This document shows, one piece after another, positions 1 through 12,218 of a stretch of 64,000 nucleotides of DNA; position 1 is the stretch's first letter, and every line of letters starts with the position of its first letter. Origin of the DNA: Physcomitrium patens (taxonomy: Eukaryota > Streptophyta > Bryopsida > Funariales > Funariaceae); the NCBI RefSeq assembly GCF_000002425.4, contig NC_037253.1, positions 17,562,407 through 17,626,406 of the forward strand, written 5' to 3'. Position numbers and translations under genes: made by a program. The notes under the pieces were generated by a model. The model was given only the letters and a program-made list of their open reading frames with translations. It ran no database searches and had not been told where the DNA came from.

Positions 1-874
1 ATATAAATAAATATATATATATATATATGTCTTCTCTTTTCTTCGTCTCTTCTTTTTGATTCTCCTTCTCTTCTATTATTATTATTATTTTTTCTATTAT
101 AATAATAATAATAATAATAATAATCATATATGAAGAATACATTTGCTATTATATAAAACATAAAGATATTTTTGATATTTCAAGATACTCAAGAGGTATA
201 TTTGATATTTTTCCTTCTTACAACATCAAAATATTGGAAGTCATCAATAAAGATGTCAAGTTTCTCAAAACTTTTGAACAATGTCTATTTACATTATTTA
301 AAATTATACAAGAAGTTGCTTCTATATAAGAGCTATGAATGTGTTTGAGTGTAGAATTTGATTATTTTAGAAAGAACCACAAGCTTGATTGCCAAGCAAT
401 GTTGATGTGCAAGTGTTGAGCGACAAATACATACACTTATTATAAAAACCACCATTCAATTAATTATTTATAAAAATTGATCACTAAACAAGGATCACTT
501 TGCGGTAGCTGACATCAATTCTTGATAAAGTAGTTAAGTATTTCAACATCATACTTTAGGCAATCTAAATGGCAATACTTTTTTTTTTATATAGATTTGT
601 AAGCCAAAAGGTGCTCTAAAAACAATGATCATATTGCATATCTTGTTTAACTACTTCTTTATCACTAAAAACAATGGCATGTAAATTTGTGCCTATATAT
701 AAATCCAAAGAAGCATCCTACTTAAATCAATCACCAATATATGATATTTTTAGGTATTATGTTGTAATAAATTCTATGATTGCATTCTTAATGGAATAAA
801 ATCCATTGACACTGCTTATATTAATCTTTGTAATAAAATACAAAGTATAAATTTTATAAAAAAAAAAAAAAAAA
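1..874. other. AT-rich flank without a recognisable gene
   Basis: Simple repeats open the window: an AT run at 1-28 and ATT/AAT trinucleotide runs near 75-125. The rest is AT-rich with scattered stops in all frames. A motif at about 150-215, with two copies of 'ttgatattt' about 30 nt apart, resembles a block just upstream of the first eEF1A gene (13045-13115). An A-run at 859-875 leads into the LTR of element F. I recognise no protein domain here. Confidence 0.6.
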
Positions 875-1482
875 AGATATTCAATAAGAGGATTTTGAAA
901 TTATTTTAAAAATATTTTCTCAGATTCTAAAATATTTTATAAGATTTTAAGAATATTCTAATAAAAGATTAAAAAATATTTAAAAAATATTTTAATAGAA
1001 GATTCTATAAAGATTTATAGAATATTTTAATAGAAAATTAAATAAAGATTCTTATAATATTCTAAAAGGTTCTAAAAGATTCTTATAATATTCTAGGAGA
1101 TTTTAGAAAGTTCTTAGAGGATCAAGAAAGATGTCTAAAAAGCTTCTTAGAGTTGCTTCATTTTCAAGCAATATGAAAACTTCTTAAGAAGTTTTCTAAG
1201 ATTTCTTCATCTTCAAGTAACATAAAACTTCTCAAAAAGCTTTCTAAGGTTGCTTCATCTTCAAGTAATATAAAAACTTCTTCAAAAGCTTCTTAATACC
1301 TAGTATATATTGGAGCCAAGATAGAGGAGATCTTCAATTTTAACAACACATTTATTAGAGCTTTAGTTCACTTTTTTTAGAGTTGATGTTATATTCATTA
1401 GATTTAATTAAGTTCTTGTTAGTTTTTTTTGTTGACACTCTTTTTTCCAACTTCTTATTTGGTCCCATATATAATGTATCCA
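875..1482 (+). repeat. 5' LTR of gypsy element F
   Basis: Matches 12219-12716 over most of its length. Both copies hold tandem variants of 'ttcttaagattgcttcattttc', so a short internal repeat is present, followed by a TATA-like 'tagtatatat' and the same end near 'gtatcca'. The 5' edge is uncertain because an A-run abuts it. Confidence 0.65.
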
Positions 1483-1630
1483 TGATAGTTTGTCAAGACT
1501 TCCTTCTTATAATTATTGGAGCTTGATTTTTTTTATAAAGAGTAGATTATTTCTCTTTTTGAAGACATCTAAGTACTTTAGAGGCTGCAAAATATCCTCC
1601 TTTAAGCAAGTATTATTTAATTTTTTGAAA

Positions 1631-2712
1631 TGGCTGGAGGTGAAGATATTAATATGATTGAATCTCTTGAATCCAAGTTAGATTTTATTATAAACATGTT
1701 GAACGCTTCATCTTAAAGAACTATTGAAATTGAGGATTTTTTTATAAGATTTCATGGTGATGTAAGCCTTGAGCAATTTAGCTTGTGGTGCAACTACTTT
1801 CTTAAGCTTCTACATCCAAAGAAGTAGTTGCATATGTACCTTGATAAGAAAATTTACCTATTCAACAACATAAAGAGCCTTGTATTAGTCTTTTAAAAAT
1901 ATTTAATAGAATATTCTTCAATTTCAAGGGTTTGTTAACCAAATTTGATTGGTAACTTTTCTACAACCTAAGTGTTATTTAACAAAAGAGTTGCAAGTTG
2001 ATTTATTTGAAACCTTGTTGACAAGTCAAGCCTTATGTAGGTTTGTTTTTTTATTTGAAAAGAGATCTCCAATCTTGATCAACTTTGAAGCTTTTTTAGA
2101 AGCATTTATGGAAGCATATAGAAAACATGATAAGATCCAATGGACGACAACAAAGATTTGCTCATTATGTCAAAAATCATATTCTAAATCAGTTTATGTA
2201 TCTAATTATAGTCAATTGGCTTAAAACATCAATTAGGATGAATAAGCTCTTATGAGCCAATTTTATTGAAAAGTAAGAGATGATGTGAAAGATCTATTAT
2301 TATCATTAATTGATTTTCAAACACTCAACAAAGCTATCAACCAGGTTGTGCAGTGTAATAATTAATTATTCTAATACTATCAATATCAATACTTGTGAAC
2401 TTTGATAAATCAATATCGTAGAAATTTTTATTCTATTGTTTCAATAAATATATTATTTTTATAGTGCAAAATTGATGATATGTAAATTGATGCAATATAG
2501 TTCAAACTTCTTACAACAAAGAATTAGAAGTATTGATTTGAACAAAGCTTATATTTTTTTTGTGATGAAAAAGACCACAAAATTAGAAATTTTCTGAAGT
2601 AATAATATACAACAAGGAATAAGAGTGCAACCATTTAAAAAATAAACAAGCCGAGCCAAAAGAAGGACCATGTGCCTAAACATTCTAATACCTCAAATTC
2701 ATCAAGGTCCTT
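1631..2712 (+). pseudogene. gag remnant of element F
   Basis: Starts with an ATG followed by a gag-like N-terminus, then many stops. The best preserved stretch is 2089-2222, which reads like the middle of gag in elements A and B (ending YVSNYSQLA, where A and B have YASQFRQLA). A degraded CCHC zinc knuckle reads YFFCDEKDHKIRNF near 2550-2600. The fragment ends at the CTTTC target site of element C (2713-2717). Confidence 0.65.
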
Positions 2713-2717
2713 CTTTC

Positions 2718-2794
2718 TGTCAAGGACAAAAACATGATAAAGACAAAAATTAAGTGAGACTTCTCTCATAGAAAGATGACAAAATAAAAATAAC

Positions 2795-2850
<56 letters not shown>

Positions 2851-3315
2851 GAAAGAAACTGGAATGGCTATTGCCAAAAGCCAAGAAAACTAGAGACCCT
2901 TGAAACTAGATTGGAAGCAAGAAAGGAATTGACAAGAGTGAAATAGGCTTCACTCATGTCTCTATATATACTATCAAACTAGGGGCTATGTGGTGACATT
3001 CTATAGGACCTCCAATATGTATTGAGTTTGTAGTACACATGTCTTGATTTACAAGGCAAGTTTCTCTACGTATAGGCCACATAGTTAGCTTGGTCTTCAA
3101 ACTAACAACATGTGTGGCACATGGCCAACTTGTTGACCATGTTTCTAATCCCAAAAAGTCAATCAAAGACACCTATAAAGTCAAAAGAGCGTCTATGAAG
3201 CTTTTAGAAAGCTTTCATACCAAATACTATAGAATTAACTTACTTTTACGTACTTTTAATTACTTCTACCTATTTATACATGTAATTATTGGCTTACATA
3301 CATATGTTCGTGATA
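2718..3315 (-). repeat. 3' LTR of element C
   Basis: 598 bp. On the minus strand it begins TATCACGAAC (family consensus TGTCACGG) and ends TTGACA. It contains a TATA box (minus strand, from 2970 down), the 11-nt start motif ACTCTTGTCAA at 2939-2929, and a TA microsatellite at about 2798-2848. The microsatellite is longer than in the 5' LTR, so it expanded after insertion. Confidence 0.9.
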
Positions 3316-3327
3316 TTACTCCCCCTT

Positions 3328-3791
3328 CTAGGAACGAGTTCTATGAGGAGCGATAATCATATGTTGAAGAAATCTATAATACGACGAATTGTATTCGCTA
3401 CATACTTTGATCTTTGTTCTTCGAAGATGATTGATAGGGCCTCTCAACCATCGGTAGTGTCCCATACCAGGGTGGGAAGACCACCCAGTTATTTGATCAT
3501 TGTTAAGGCCTTCATAACTTCCTTCAAATAAAACATTTGGAACACCATCAAGAGTTGTTCCTACCTCAAGTAAAATCACCAAATATTAGGAGTCCCTTCC
3601 AAAATCGTGATACCAAACGCTTTGTATCTTGCCATCTATTCAAGGAAGAACATGTCGTTCTTGAAGATCTTCATCTTGATTGTATCGTCTTGAAGGTTGT
3701 GACAATCGTAATATCTCGTCCGATAGATCAGCAAACGAAGGTTCTTAAGTTGAATCCGCTGATTGTTAGTTCTCCATTTTTTGAGTGTCAC
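3328..3791 (-). pseudogene. ORF3 remnant of element C
   Basis: Homologous to the extra ORF at 45153-45575 of element A. The ATG near 3780 is followed at once by a stop, and more stops follow in the N-terminal half. A long piece from 3582 downward still reads in the ORF3 frame and keeps NDQITGWSSHPGMGHYRWLR, then shifts frame after the HLRR motif. The stops look like C-to-T changes of Gln and Arg codons. It lies between the chromodomain end and the polypurine tract, as in A. Confidence 0.7.
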
Positions 3792-3895
3792 AACTACAAA
3801 GAAGCTACAAACAAGGATTAAAAGTAGAATGTTATCTTGCCTAATTCTTGTTTTTTTTATAAGGAAGGTATTCATCTTGATTTTGATGGATGTCG

Positions 3896-5047
3896 TCAAT
3901 GAAAAGCCTCCACTAGTTTTGCTACATTTGCAAGATTCTTCACTGGCTCCCATGTGCATTCACTACTATCATATCCATGCCAATGGACAAGATATTCTAA
4001 TTTATTTTGGCATCCCCTTGAATCTAAGACTTCTTCCACTTCAAACTCTTCATTATTGTCCACTTCTATAGGAGGAGGTGGAGCTTGTCTTCTTCTTAGT
4101 ATATCCACTATCTTGTATGCTTCAAGAAGAGACATGTGGAATACTGGATGGATTTTCATTGACTCCGATAGATATAAACGATATGCAACTAGATTGATTT
4201 GTGCAGAAATAGAAAATGGTCCAAGCCTTCGATAGTCCAATTTGTCACAAAGATGAGTGGTCTTGATATTGTGACGAAGTAACCATACCTTATCACCTAT
4301 GTGGAATGGTAGTTGTTCATTTCGATAGACATCCGTATTGACCTTTTGTTGTTCTTGAGCTTCTTTTAATTGAGCCTTCATTATTGCATGTAGCTCTGAC
4401 GAATGAATTATTAAAACTTTTGCAACAGGATTATCAACTTTTAAAAAGTCAAAAGTATCAAGTCGTGGATAATAACCATAATTAGTAAAGAAAGATGTTT
4501 GTTTTGTAGAAGAATGTACCATGTTATTCTAAGCAAACTCTGCCAATAGCAAAAGAGTTGTCCAATCATCTTGTTGGTAGTTAATGGTACATCTTAAATA
4601 CTGCTCCAAAACTTGATTAACATGCTTCGTTTGTCCATCAGTTTGAGGATGGAATATCGAAGATAGTTTTATATCCACTTTTAGAATCTTGAAAAGAGTT
4701 TGCCAAAATCTTGATACAAATTGAGTTCCCCTATCTAATATAATATCCTTCCATAATCCATGATAGCGATAAATATGGTCAAGAAAGAGCTTAGATGTTT
4801 CTTCACATGTGATAGATTTTGTACATGGTACAAAATGTGCCATCTTCGTAAAACGATCTACTATCACAAATATAGAGTCATAAGAACTTGAGATTCGAAG
4901 ATCCGTGATGAAATCCATAGAAATAGAAGACCATGGTTGTTCTGGAATGGATAATGGCTGAAGAAGTCCATAAGGTCGATGACGAGGAGTTTTTGATCTT
5001 GAGCAAATATCACAAGATTGTACAAAATCTTTGACCGCTTTCCACAT
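3896..5047 (-). pseudogene. integrase and chromodomain part of element C pol
   Basis: Two adjacent minus-strand open stretches (5047-4529 and 4522-3896) encode the zinc-finger end (SCDICSRSK), the catalytic core (SMDFITDL; the second Asp region reads LDRGTQFVS; HPQTDGQT with Glu changed to Lys nearby), the C-terminal domain and a chromodomain. The chromodomain reads EFEVEEVLDSRG and LVHWHGYDSSECTWEP and is expected to bind methylated histone tails and steer integration. The substituted catalytic Glu and the stop between the stretches make it non-functional. Confidence 0.85.
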
Positions 5048-5483
5048 TTGTGGCCATCAAAAGTCCCTGGATATTAGTTCCAAAGTTTTATTGTATCCAA
5101 AATATCATGCTGCTGAAAAGTCATGATGAGCTTAAAGAACACGTAATCAAGCTTCACATTCTGGAACATATGGGCGTCCCTCAAAATATAGTAGATTCTT
5201 CTTGAATTCAAACTTGGAAGTATCATGAGACTTTGAAGGATTTTTCTTCATATCACGAATAAGAAGATCAGAAGACATACTTGACTGAACTTACTTAATG
5301 AAAGTTGAATCAACAGTTAGTATTGATTTCATTACTCAATTGCAAGAAGTTCTTTGTTGTAGATTTCGTAGCTGATCTCGGCTACTAAAAATTTTTTGGA
5401 ATGAAAAGCTATTGGATGAAGTTTATAATTTTTTCCCATTTGTGACAATACAACATGTAAAGCAAAGTCTGATGCGTCTGTTT

Positions 5484-6536
5484 TCATAAAAATGGCTTAG
5501 AAAAATCGACGCAATACAAGATTGGTGTAGAAACAAAGGCTATCTTCAAAACTTCAAATGCTACTTCTACTTCTTGATTCCATTGAAGTTTGTCTTTGCA
5601 AGTCAAACATATAAGTGGAGCTGCAACTTGAGAGAAGTCTTTGATGAAGATCCGATAGTAGTTGGTAAATCCCAAAAAGCATTGGACATCTCTTACTGTT
5701 TTTGGAATCTTCCAATCCATAATAGTTTGAACTTTCTTAGGATCCATCATAAGTCCATCATTTGAAATGATGTATCCTAAGAAATCGACTTGAGTAGTGT
5801 GAAATACACACTTTTCTATCTTGGCATAGAGTCCTGCATCTCTTAGTTTTTGTAATATTTGGCGAACATGAAGTTCATGTTCTTTCGAGTTCTTAGAATA
5901 GATTAAGATGTCGTCTATATAATAGACAACAAAATCATCTAAAAACTCCCAAAAGACATCGTTCATTAGATGTTGGAATGCTGCTGGTGCATTTGTAAGT
6001 CCAAAAGGCATGATATTGTATTCAAAATGTCCATATCTTATTTGAAACGCAGTCTTCCATTCATCTCCTTCTTTGATGCATACCAAATTATATGCTCTCC
6101 ATAGATCTATTTTTATATAGATCTTAGCTTGATTCAACTGATGATGAAGTTCAGATATCAAAATTAGCAAGTACCTGTTTTTTATAGTGATTTTATTGAG
6201 TCCTCAATAATCAACACACATCCGCAATGATCCATCCTTTTTCTTCACAAATAAAATTGGAGCTCTTGCTGGAGATTTGGACTAGCATATGAAGTTTTTG
6301 GCCAAATTCTCTTCAATATACTCCTTGAGTTCAGCTAACTCATTTTGAGATAAATTATAGATTGATCCAAATGGCGGTTGTGCTCCTTCTTGAAGGTCAA
6401 TTGAGTAGTCATAGGAATGATGTTTTGGAAGAGTATCTACACTCTTTTTTTCAAATACATCTTGAAAATCTTGATATTGGCTTGGAATGTCACTTGAAGT
6501 CTTTCCACCAATAGAAACAAGTGTGGCATAAATCAT
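5484..6536 (-). pseudogene. reverse transcriptase part of element C pol
   Basis: The stretch 6536-6282 carries the protease-RT linker (VFEKKSVDTLPKHHSYDYS). The stretch 6170-5484 carries RT fingers and palm with YYIDDILIYS, in which the catalytic Asp pair is intact and the family's YLDD reads YIDD. It continues through MDWKIPKTVRDVQCFLGF into the start of RNase H. The Trp codon in MDWK is intact here, while element B has TGA at the same place. Stops and frameshifts separate the pieces; RNase H further downstream (about 5480-5050) is badly broken. Confidence 0.85.
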
Positions 6537-6707
6537 ACAAGGTGATCTTTCTTTTGCAGCATGTAAGAAAGCACTTGCATCTACAAATATAGATTTAATT
6601 ATACTAGAATTATGACTTTTTACTTGATTAACTACACTCTTAGTTATACTTTCAGAAAAGTCAAGACTACGAGAAGTCTAATCTATTTTAGGGTTATATT
6701 TTTCTAG

Positions 6708-6950
6708 TCATGATAAATCTAAAATGTCTAGATTAGAAAGAGATCTAATGATATTAAATATTATAAAGCTACTATGACCATTAGTTGCTATTTCTATAGG
6801 AAGGATTTCATGAGTAACATCTCCTAAAGACAACGGACGACCATTTATGAATTCTATATGAATAGGTTTAGTTTTCTTTATTAAAAATATGCTATGTCTT
6901 TTAGCAAATTTTTCATCTAAGAAATATGTTAAGGCTCTTGAATCTAGCAA
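6708..6950 (-). pseudogene. retropepsin-like protease remnant of element C
   Basis: Reads LDSRALTYFLDEKFAKRHSI, equivalent to the DSGAS active-site region of element B; the DSG triad has become DSR, so the catalytic loop is lost. Downstream residues (NGRPLSLGDVTHE) match A and B closely. Confidence 0.8.
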
Positions 6951-7069
6951 GGTAGATGCTTTGAGATGTTTAGGTCCTAGAATAACATTTATCGCAATAC
7001 ATGGAGAGGGTTCTAAAGAGAGGATAGGACCTTCACTAGACGTTGTACAAGATTCCAGCCAGACGGTCC

Positions 7070-8076
7070 TTATTGTAGGTGGACAAATTTTTTTTCTAAC
7101 ATGCTATCTTCTTTGATCACCGTACTCTTCATTTTATGGTTGCGTCGCTTTTTTGGACAATGTTGAGCATTGTGCTTAGGTTCTTCATAATATAAGCACA
7201 ATCCTTCTTGACGACAACGAGTCTTTTCTTGCTCAGTAAGAGGTTTGAAACATACTACATCAATTTGCATATCCTCTACTTCCAAATGTATGTATTGAAG
7301 AGGTGTTGGTGTTGCCATTGAATTATAATAACGTTGAGATCCACTTGTACGGTTCTCAGATCAAAATTTAAAAAGATGATTGTCGCACTTCACAGCAAAG
7401 TCAATTACTTAACTCAATGTTTGAGGATCAAGTAAGTTGACCATTAATTTTTTTACCTCACATTGTAATCCATAGAAAAATTGGATAATAAGTGCAGCAT
7501 CATCTCACTTGATATTAGTTACAAGTTGTCAAAATTGTGAAGCATATAACATTACTAATCAATTATCTTGTCATAAAATATGGATCTTATTGGTTGCAAT
7601 ACGAATTACATCATATTTTCCTTACATGGATTGAAACTCCACCAAAAAAGTCTCTAGATTATCCAATATTAGATCTCGTCATTCAAGAAAAGATGAAAAC
7701 CATGATAGTGCTGAACTTGAAAGAAGTGTACCAATGAATCTAACTTGCGATTCTGGAGTTGGATAGCTTTGGGGTTGAAGTTCAATTATAAGTTGCACTT
7801 GATTGATAAATCCTCGAAACTTAGATCTGGTGCCATCAAACTTCTCGGGTAGGGCAATTCTTGGTTCTCTAACATTGGAAGGCGTTCCACCATAAGAGAA
7901 GGGACATGATTTGGTGCAGATGTTGAAGCAGCTCTAATCATTTCTATATCTTCACTTCCTGCCAATCTTGTTACTTCTTGTGGTGGTAAATTGAGTTGAT
8001 GCATGATAAGCATTAACTCCCTCAATTGTTCTTGTATTTGTGCCATTGCACTCTTCATTTCAGCAAGTTCTGCCAT
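7070..8076 (-). pseudogene. gag remnant of element C
   Basis: The N-terminal part (8076-7786) keeps the coiled-coil-like start MAELAEMKSAMAQIQEQLRE, then shifts frame. The C-terminal part (7318-7070) carries a degraded zinc knuckle, LYYEEPKHNAQHC; the second Cys has become Tyr. Gag stops at TAA and is followed by GGACCGT, the same junction as in A and B, where pol continues in the -1 frame. Confidence 0.8.
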
Positions 8077-8275
8077 AATAACACTTAGAAAAGAGAAGAT
8101 GTCTAATATTGCTCAAGACAAATAGAAGAGAGGACTTGAGAACAAAGAAAATATTAAGGACAATATCAGTGTAGAAGAAGGTAATCCGCAACTTCTAATA
8201 TGCTTGTGTCTTATCAAAAAAAAGGGATAATCCATTCTTAATCAAGATTAGACAAAAATTTGATATTATAGGTAT

Positions 8276-8286
8276 ACTCTTGTCAA
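8276..8286 (-). other. self-priming PBS of element C
   Basis: TTGACAAGAGT on the minus strand, 2 nt inside the 5' LTR boundary. It is the exact reverse complement of the 11-nt motif in the 3' LTR (2929-2939). The copy in the 5' LTR has since mutated (ttgttaagaat on the + strand). Confidence 0.75.
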
Positions 8287-8288
8287 TC

Positions 8289-8367
8289 TATCAAGGACAA
8301 GAACATGATAAACATAAATAAACAAGTGAGACTTCTCTCATAGAAAGATGAAAAAATAGAAATAACT

Positions 8368-8410
<43 letters not shown>

Positions 8411-8875
8411 GAAAGAAACTGGAATGGCTATTGCCAAAAGCCAAGAAAACTAGAGACCCTTGAAACTAGATAAGAAGCAAGAAAGGAATTGTTAAGAATG
8501 AAGAAGGCTTCATTCTTGTCTCTACATATACTATCTAACTAGAGACTACATGGCGACGTTCTATAAGACCTCAAATATGTGTTGACTTTGTAGGATACAT
8601 GCTTTGACTTACAAGGTAAGTTTTTTTATGTATGGGCCACATAGTTAGCTTGGTCTTCAAGCTAACAACATGTGTGGCACATGCCCAACTTATTGACCAC
8701 GTTTCTAATCCCAAAAAGTCAATTAAAGACACCTATAAAGTCAAAGTAGCATCTATGAAGCTTCTAGGAAGCTTTCATATCAAATACTATAGAATTAATT
8801 TACTTTTACATACTTTTACTTACTTCTACCTATTTATATATGTAATTATTAGCTTACATGCATATGTCCGTAATA
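8289..8875 (-). repeat. 5' LTR of element C
   Basis: 587 bp, alignable end to end with 2718-3315 but with many substitutions and a shorter TA run (8370-8408). The terminal TGTCACG has decayed to TATTACG. The boundary is fixed by the CTTTC duplication at 8876-8880. Confidence 0.9.
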
Positions 8876-8880
8876 CTTTC

Positions 8881-11800
8881 TCTATTCAACTTGCTTATTA
8901 TTTTACTATACCTTCATTTCTTTGCCTATAAAAACTTCAAACAATTACTTTATTAGATTCAAAAACATTTGCTTGTTCTTTAAATAAAGAATTTTTTAAA
9001 TTTTATAAAATTCCTTTAATACAAAAGTCCAAACTTGTACATATATAAATAATTTATGATCGACATTTATCTTCAAGCAATATTATTTATGAAACCATAC
9101 CTCCATAAATATCATTTGAAGCCCATAGTAGTGAAATAATATTCAATATTATTACAACTTCATTTAATCCTATCATTCTACGACTTTCATAGTTAAAAAG
9201 TTATAATTCATCCAAAAAAAAGAGGTTTGATAAGATTTAATGTTCTATAGAATCTCTTTAGGCAAAACCTATTAAAAAGTCATCAATAACAAGGCCTTTA
9301 TTTTTTGAAGTAAAGACTTTTATAAAGATGGCTAAAAATATATTTATTATTTATTATTTATGCAAATTCAACTTATAAAGAAGTAAGCTTGATAGTAGCT
9401 ATCCTAGAGCAATATAAGGAATTTTAAGATATCTTTGAAAAGGAGAATGTTGACATATTGCTAGAGCATTGATTATATAATTGTGCCATTCATCTTTAAG
9501 AAAAGATTCAACTACCATTTGGCCCAATTTATAACATATTATAGAACGAGTCTTTGACATTAAAGAATTACATTGACTAAAATCTTGCAAAGAACTTTAT
9601 TCAACATTCCAAATTCTCAGTAAGTGCACAATTATTTTTTGCAAAAAAAGATAGATCTTTATAAATGTGTATTGATTATTGTATCTTCAACAAAATAATA
9701 GTGAAGAATTATTATCCATTACGATTGATATTAGAGCTATTGAAGCAACTTGATTAGACTAAGATCTATACCAAAATAGATCTCTATATAGCATATAATT
9801 TAGTACAAATTAAAGAATGAGATGAATCAAAGACAACATTTTCGATAATATATGTACATTTTGGATATAATGTCATGCCTTTCTGATTGATAAATGTTCG
9901 AGCTATATTCTAGCATTTGATTTATGATATTTTTTTAGAATTTTTGGACAAGTTTGTTATCTGTTATCTTGATCATATCTTAATCTACTCTAAGACTCTT
10001 AAAGAATATAAAGAATATATGAAGTTAATCTTATAAAAACTATGCAATATAAGATTATATGCCAAATTAAAAAATATATATATATTCCATGAGCCAAAAG
10101 TAGAATTTTTTGGATATATTATATCCAATAAAGACTTATTGATGGACTTGAAGAAAATTCAAGCTGTAACAAAGTGAACAATTCCAAAGACAATATGGAA
10201 TATACAATGTCTCTTTTTATTTGCTAATTTCTATAGAATATTTATCAAAAATTATTCCTAAGTTATTGCTTCTTTTACTCAACTAACATCAAAAGACAAA
10301 TTAGAATAGAGATCTCAAGTACAAAGGACTTTTCAAGATTTGAAGGTAGTTTTTACTACAACTCTAATTTTAATGCATCTAAATTTTACAAAGGTCTTTT
10401 ATTTTGAGACTAATGCTTCTAACTTTGTATTAAGAGCTATACAATCATAAATGAGAAAAGATTGAAAGTTCTATCCAATTTCATTCTATTTTAGAATTTT
10501 TTTAGCTATAAAGATCAATTATGGGATTTTTAACAAAAGGGCTTCAATAGTTCCATAATTATACAATTATGCAATAATACAATTGTAAAGTATTTCTAAG
10601 AATGGCATCATTTGTTGAAAGGTACTATACATCCTATGATTGTATGTATAGATTACAAAATTTTAGAGTGTTTTATGTCAGTTCGAATTTTGAATTACCG
10701 CCAAACTTATTAGTATATGTGATTATATTGTTTTAATTTTTGCGATTATATACTAGCCAAAAAAACAGCAATGACTATCAAACACTTTATCAAAGCGATC
10801 ATTTCTAGCTCAAAATATTGGAAAAGTAGTATTTGATTAGCAATATATCACTTTTTTGAAGCTACAATTATTTAATCTTTGTATTACTTTTATAGTTACA
10901 TTTGTTAATTCAAGTTTTCTTGAACAAATTTGAACAACAATAGCTAAGAATTCATTAGTTTATAATATCAAGCAAGGCCCTAATAACAATAAGTTCAAAT
11001 TCATCAAAGATCATTTATATTTTGAAGATTTCTTGTATATTTTAGATGGACCGATGTGACTTTGTGTTCTTCAATCTTGTCATGATTTTCCAACTGTAGG
11101 GGATTTTGGATTTAATAAAACATTGGAGCTCATTTCTTAAGATTTTTAATAGTCTCAAATATAGAAGACCATGAAGGACTTTATTCAAAATTCAGGTTTG
11201 TCAAATGACATTTGTTCAAAATTCAAGAATTCTTAACATTGTCCTTATGTATTTTTACAACCACTATCAATTCCAAAGTGACTGTGGTCTTCAATATCAA
11301 TGGATTTTATCACTGATCTATTACCATAAGCTACATTTGATGCTATCTACATACTTATAGATTAACTTAAAAAAATAGCACACATTATCTCATACAGAAA
11401 GGTAATTTTTGGATAAAAAATGGCAAGGCTTTTTCTTGATAATATATATCAATATCATAGCCTACTTGATGACATCATTTTTTTTAATTAAAGACCTCAA
11501 TTTATATCAAAGTTTTGGATATCTTTTTTCAGCATATTGAAGGTGGATATCAAACTTTTTTCTACCTTCCACCTTCAAACAAATGGTCAAATTGAACAAA
11601 TCAATTAAGTTTTAGAACAGTATTTGTGATGTATTATTAACTATTAATAAGATGATTGGACCTTGTATTTAGAATAAATAGAGTTTGCTTGTGATAATAT
11701 TCTTCATGCTTTGATTGAACAAATACCATTTTATGCCAATTATGATTATCATCCAAAGCTTGATTTATTAGGTACATTAAAAGAAAAAAACTCAGCAAAA

Positions 11801-12120
11801 AATCTTACAAAATAATTGTAACAACTCTAGACAATTTTGAAGCTCCATTTATAAGCACCTCAAGATTCTTACAGAGCATATTCAAACAAATTTAGAAAAA
11901 AAATCTAGTCATTCATATCTCTCTCTTAGAAGCTTATACAAAATCAACTATTTTGAAAAGAATACAACTATCGTCGCCATGCATTGAAATAAATCATTAT
12001 TGGCATGGCTACAACATCAATGAGTGTACGAAGGAACTAACAAAAAATCCAATTAATTCGCCACAAAAGATACTTGAGTTTCATTGATACTATCTTCAAA
12101 AACCTAAGTCTATTTTAAAA
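8881..12120 (+). pseudogene. pol remnant of element F
   Basis: Conceptual reading with many stops and shifts. A protease region near 8950-9050 reads LLDSKTFACSLNKEFFKFYK. RT at about 9600-10140 has a palm motif YLDHILIYS (family YLDD). RNase H lies at about 10380-10700 and integrase at about 11080-11700, with SMDFITDLLP and FHLQTNGQIE. A much decayed C-terminal/chromodomain region runs to about 12090. Order and spacing match the A/B family. Nearly all former Trp codons now read as stops. Confidence 0.75.
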
Positions 12121-12218
12121 TGATTTTTTTATAAAGCTATTATTAGGATATTATTTATAACAAAAAAAGAAAATGTGAAACTGATGGTTTTTGTGGAATT
12201 CAAAGTTAGAAGGAGAGG

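Larger units (their letters stand above)
2718..8875 (-). mobile_element. Ty3/gypsy chromovirus C, complete but inactivated
   Basis: Read on the minus strand: 5' LTR (8289-8875), self-priming PBS, gag, protease, RT, RNase H, integrase, chromodomain, ORF3 remnant, polypurine tract (3322-3331, AGAAGGGGGA on the minus strand) and 3' LTR (2718-3315). The 5-bp duplication CTTTC flanks it at 2713-2717 and 8876-8880, so both boundaries are firm. The target was element F. Its LTRs differ from each other far more than those of A or B do, so it is the oldest of the three; every coding part carries stops or frameshifts. Confidence 0.9.

Noticed and set aside
2635-2877. Frames running through TA microsatellites (IYIYIY runs)
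   Set aside because: Translation of a simple repeat inside the LTR of element C.
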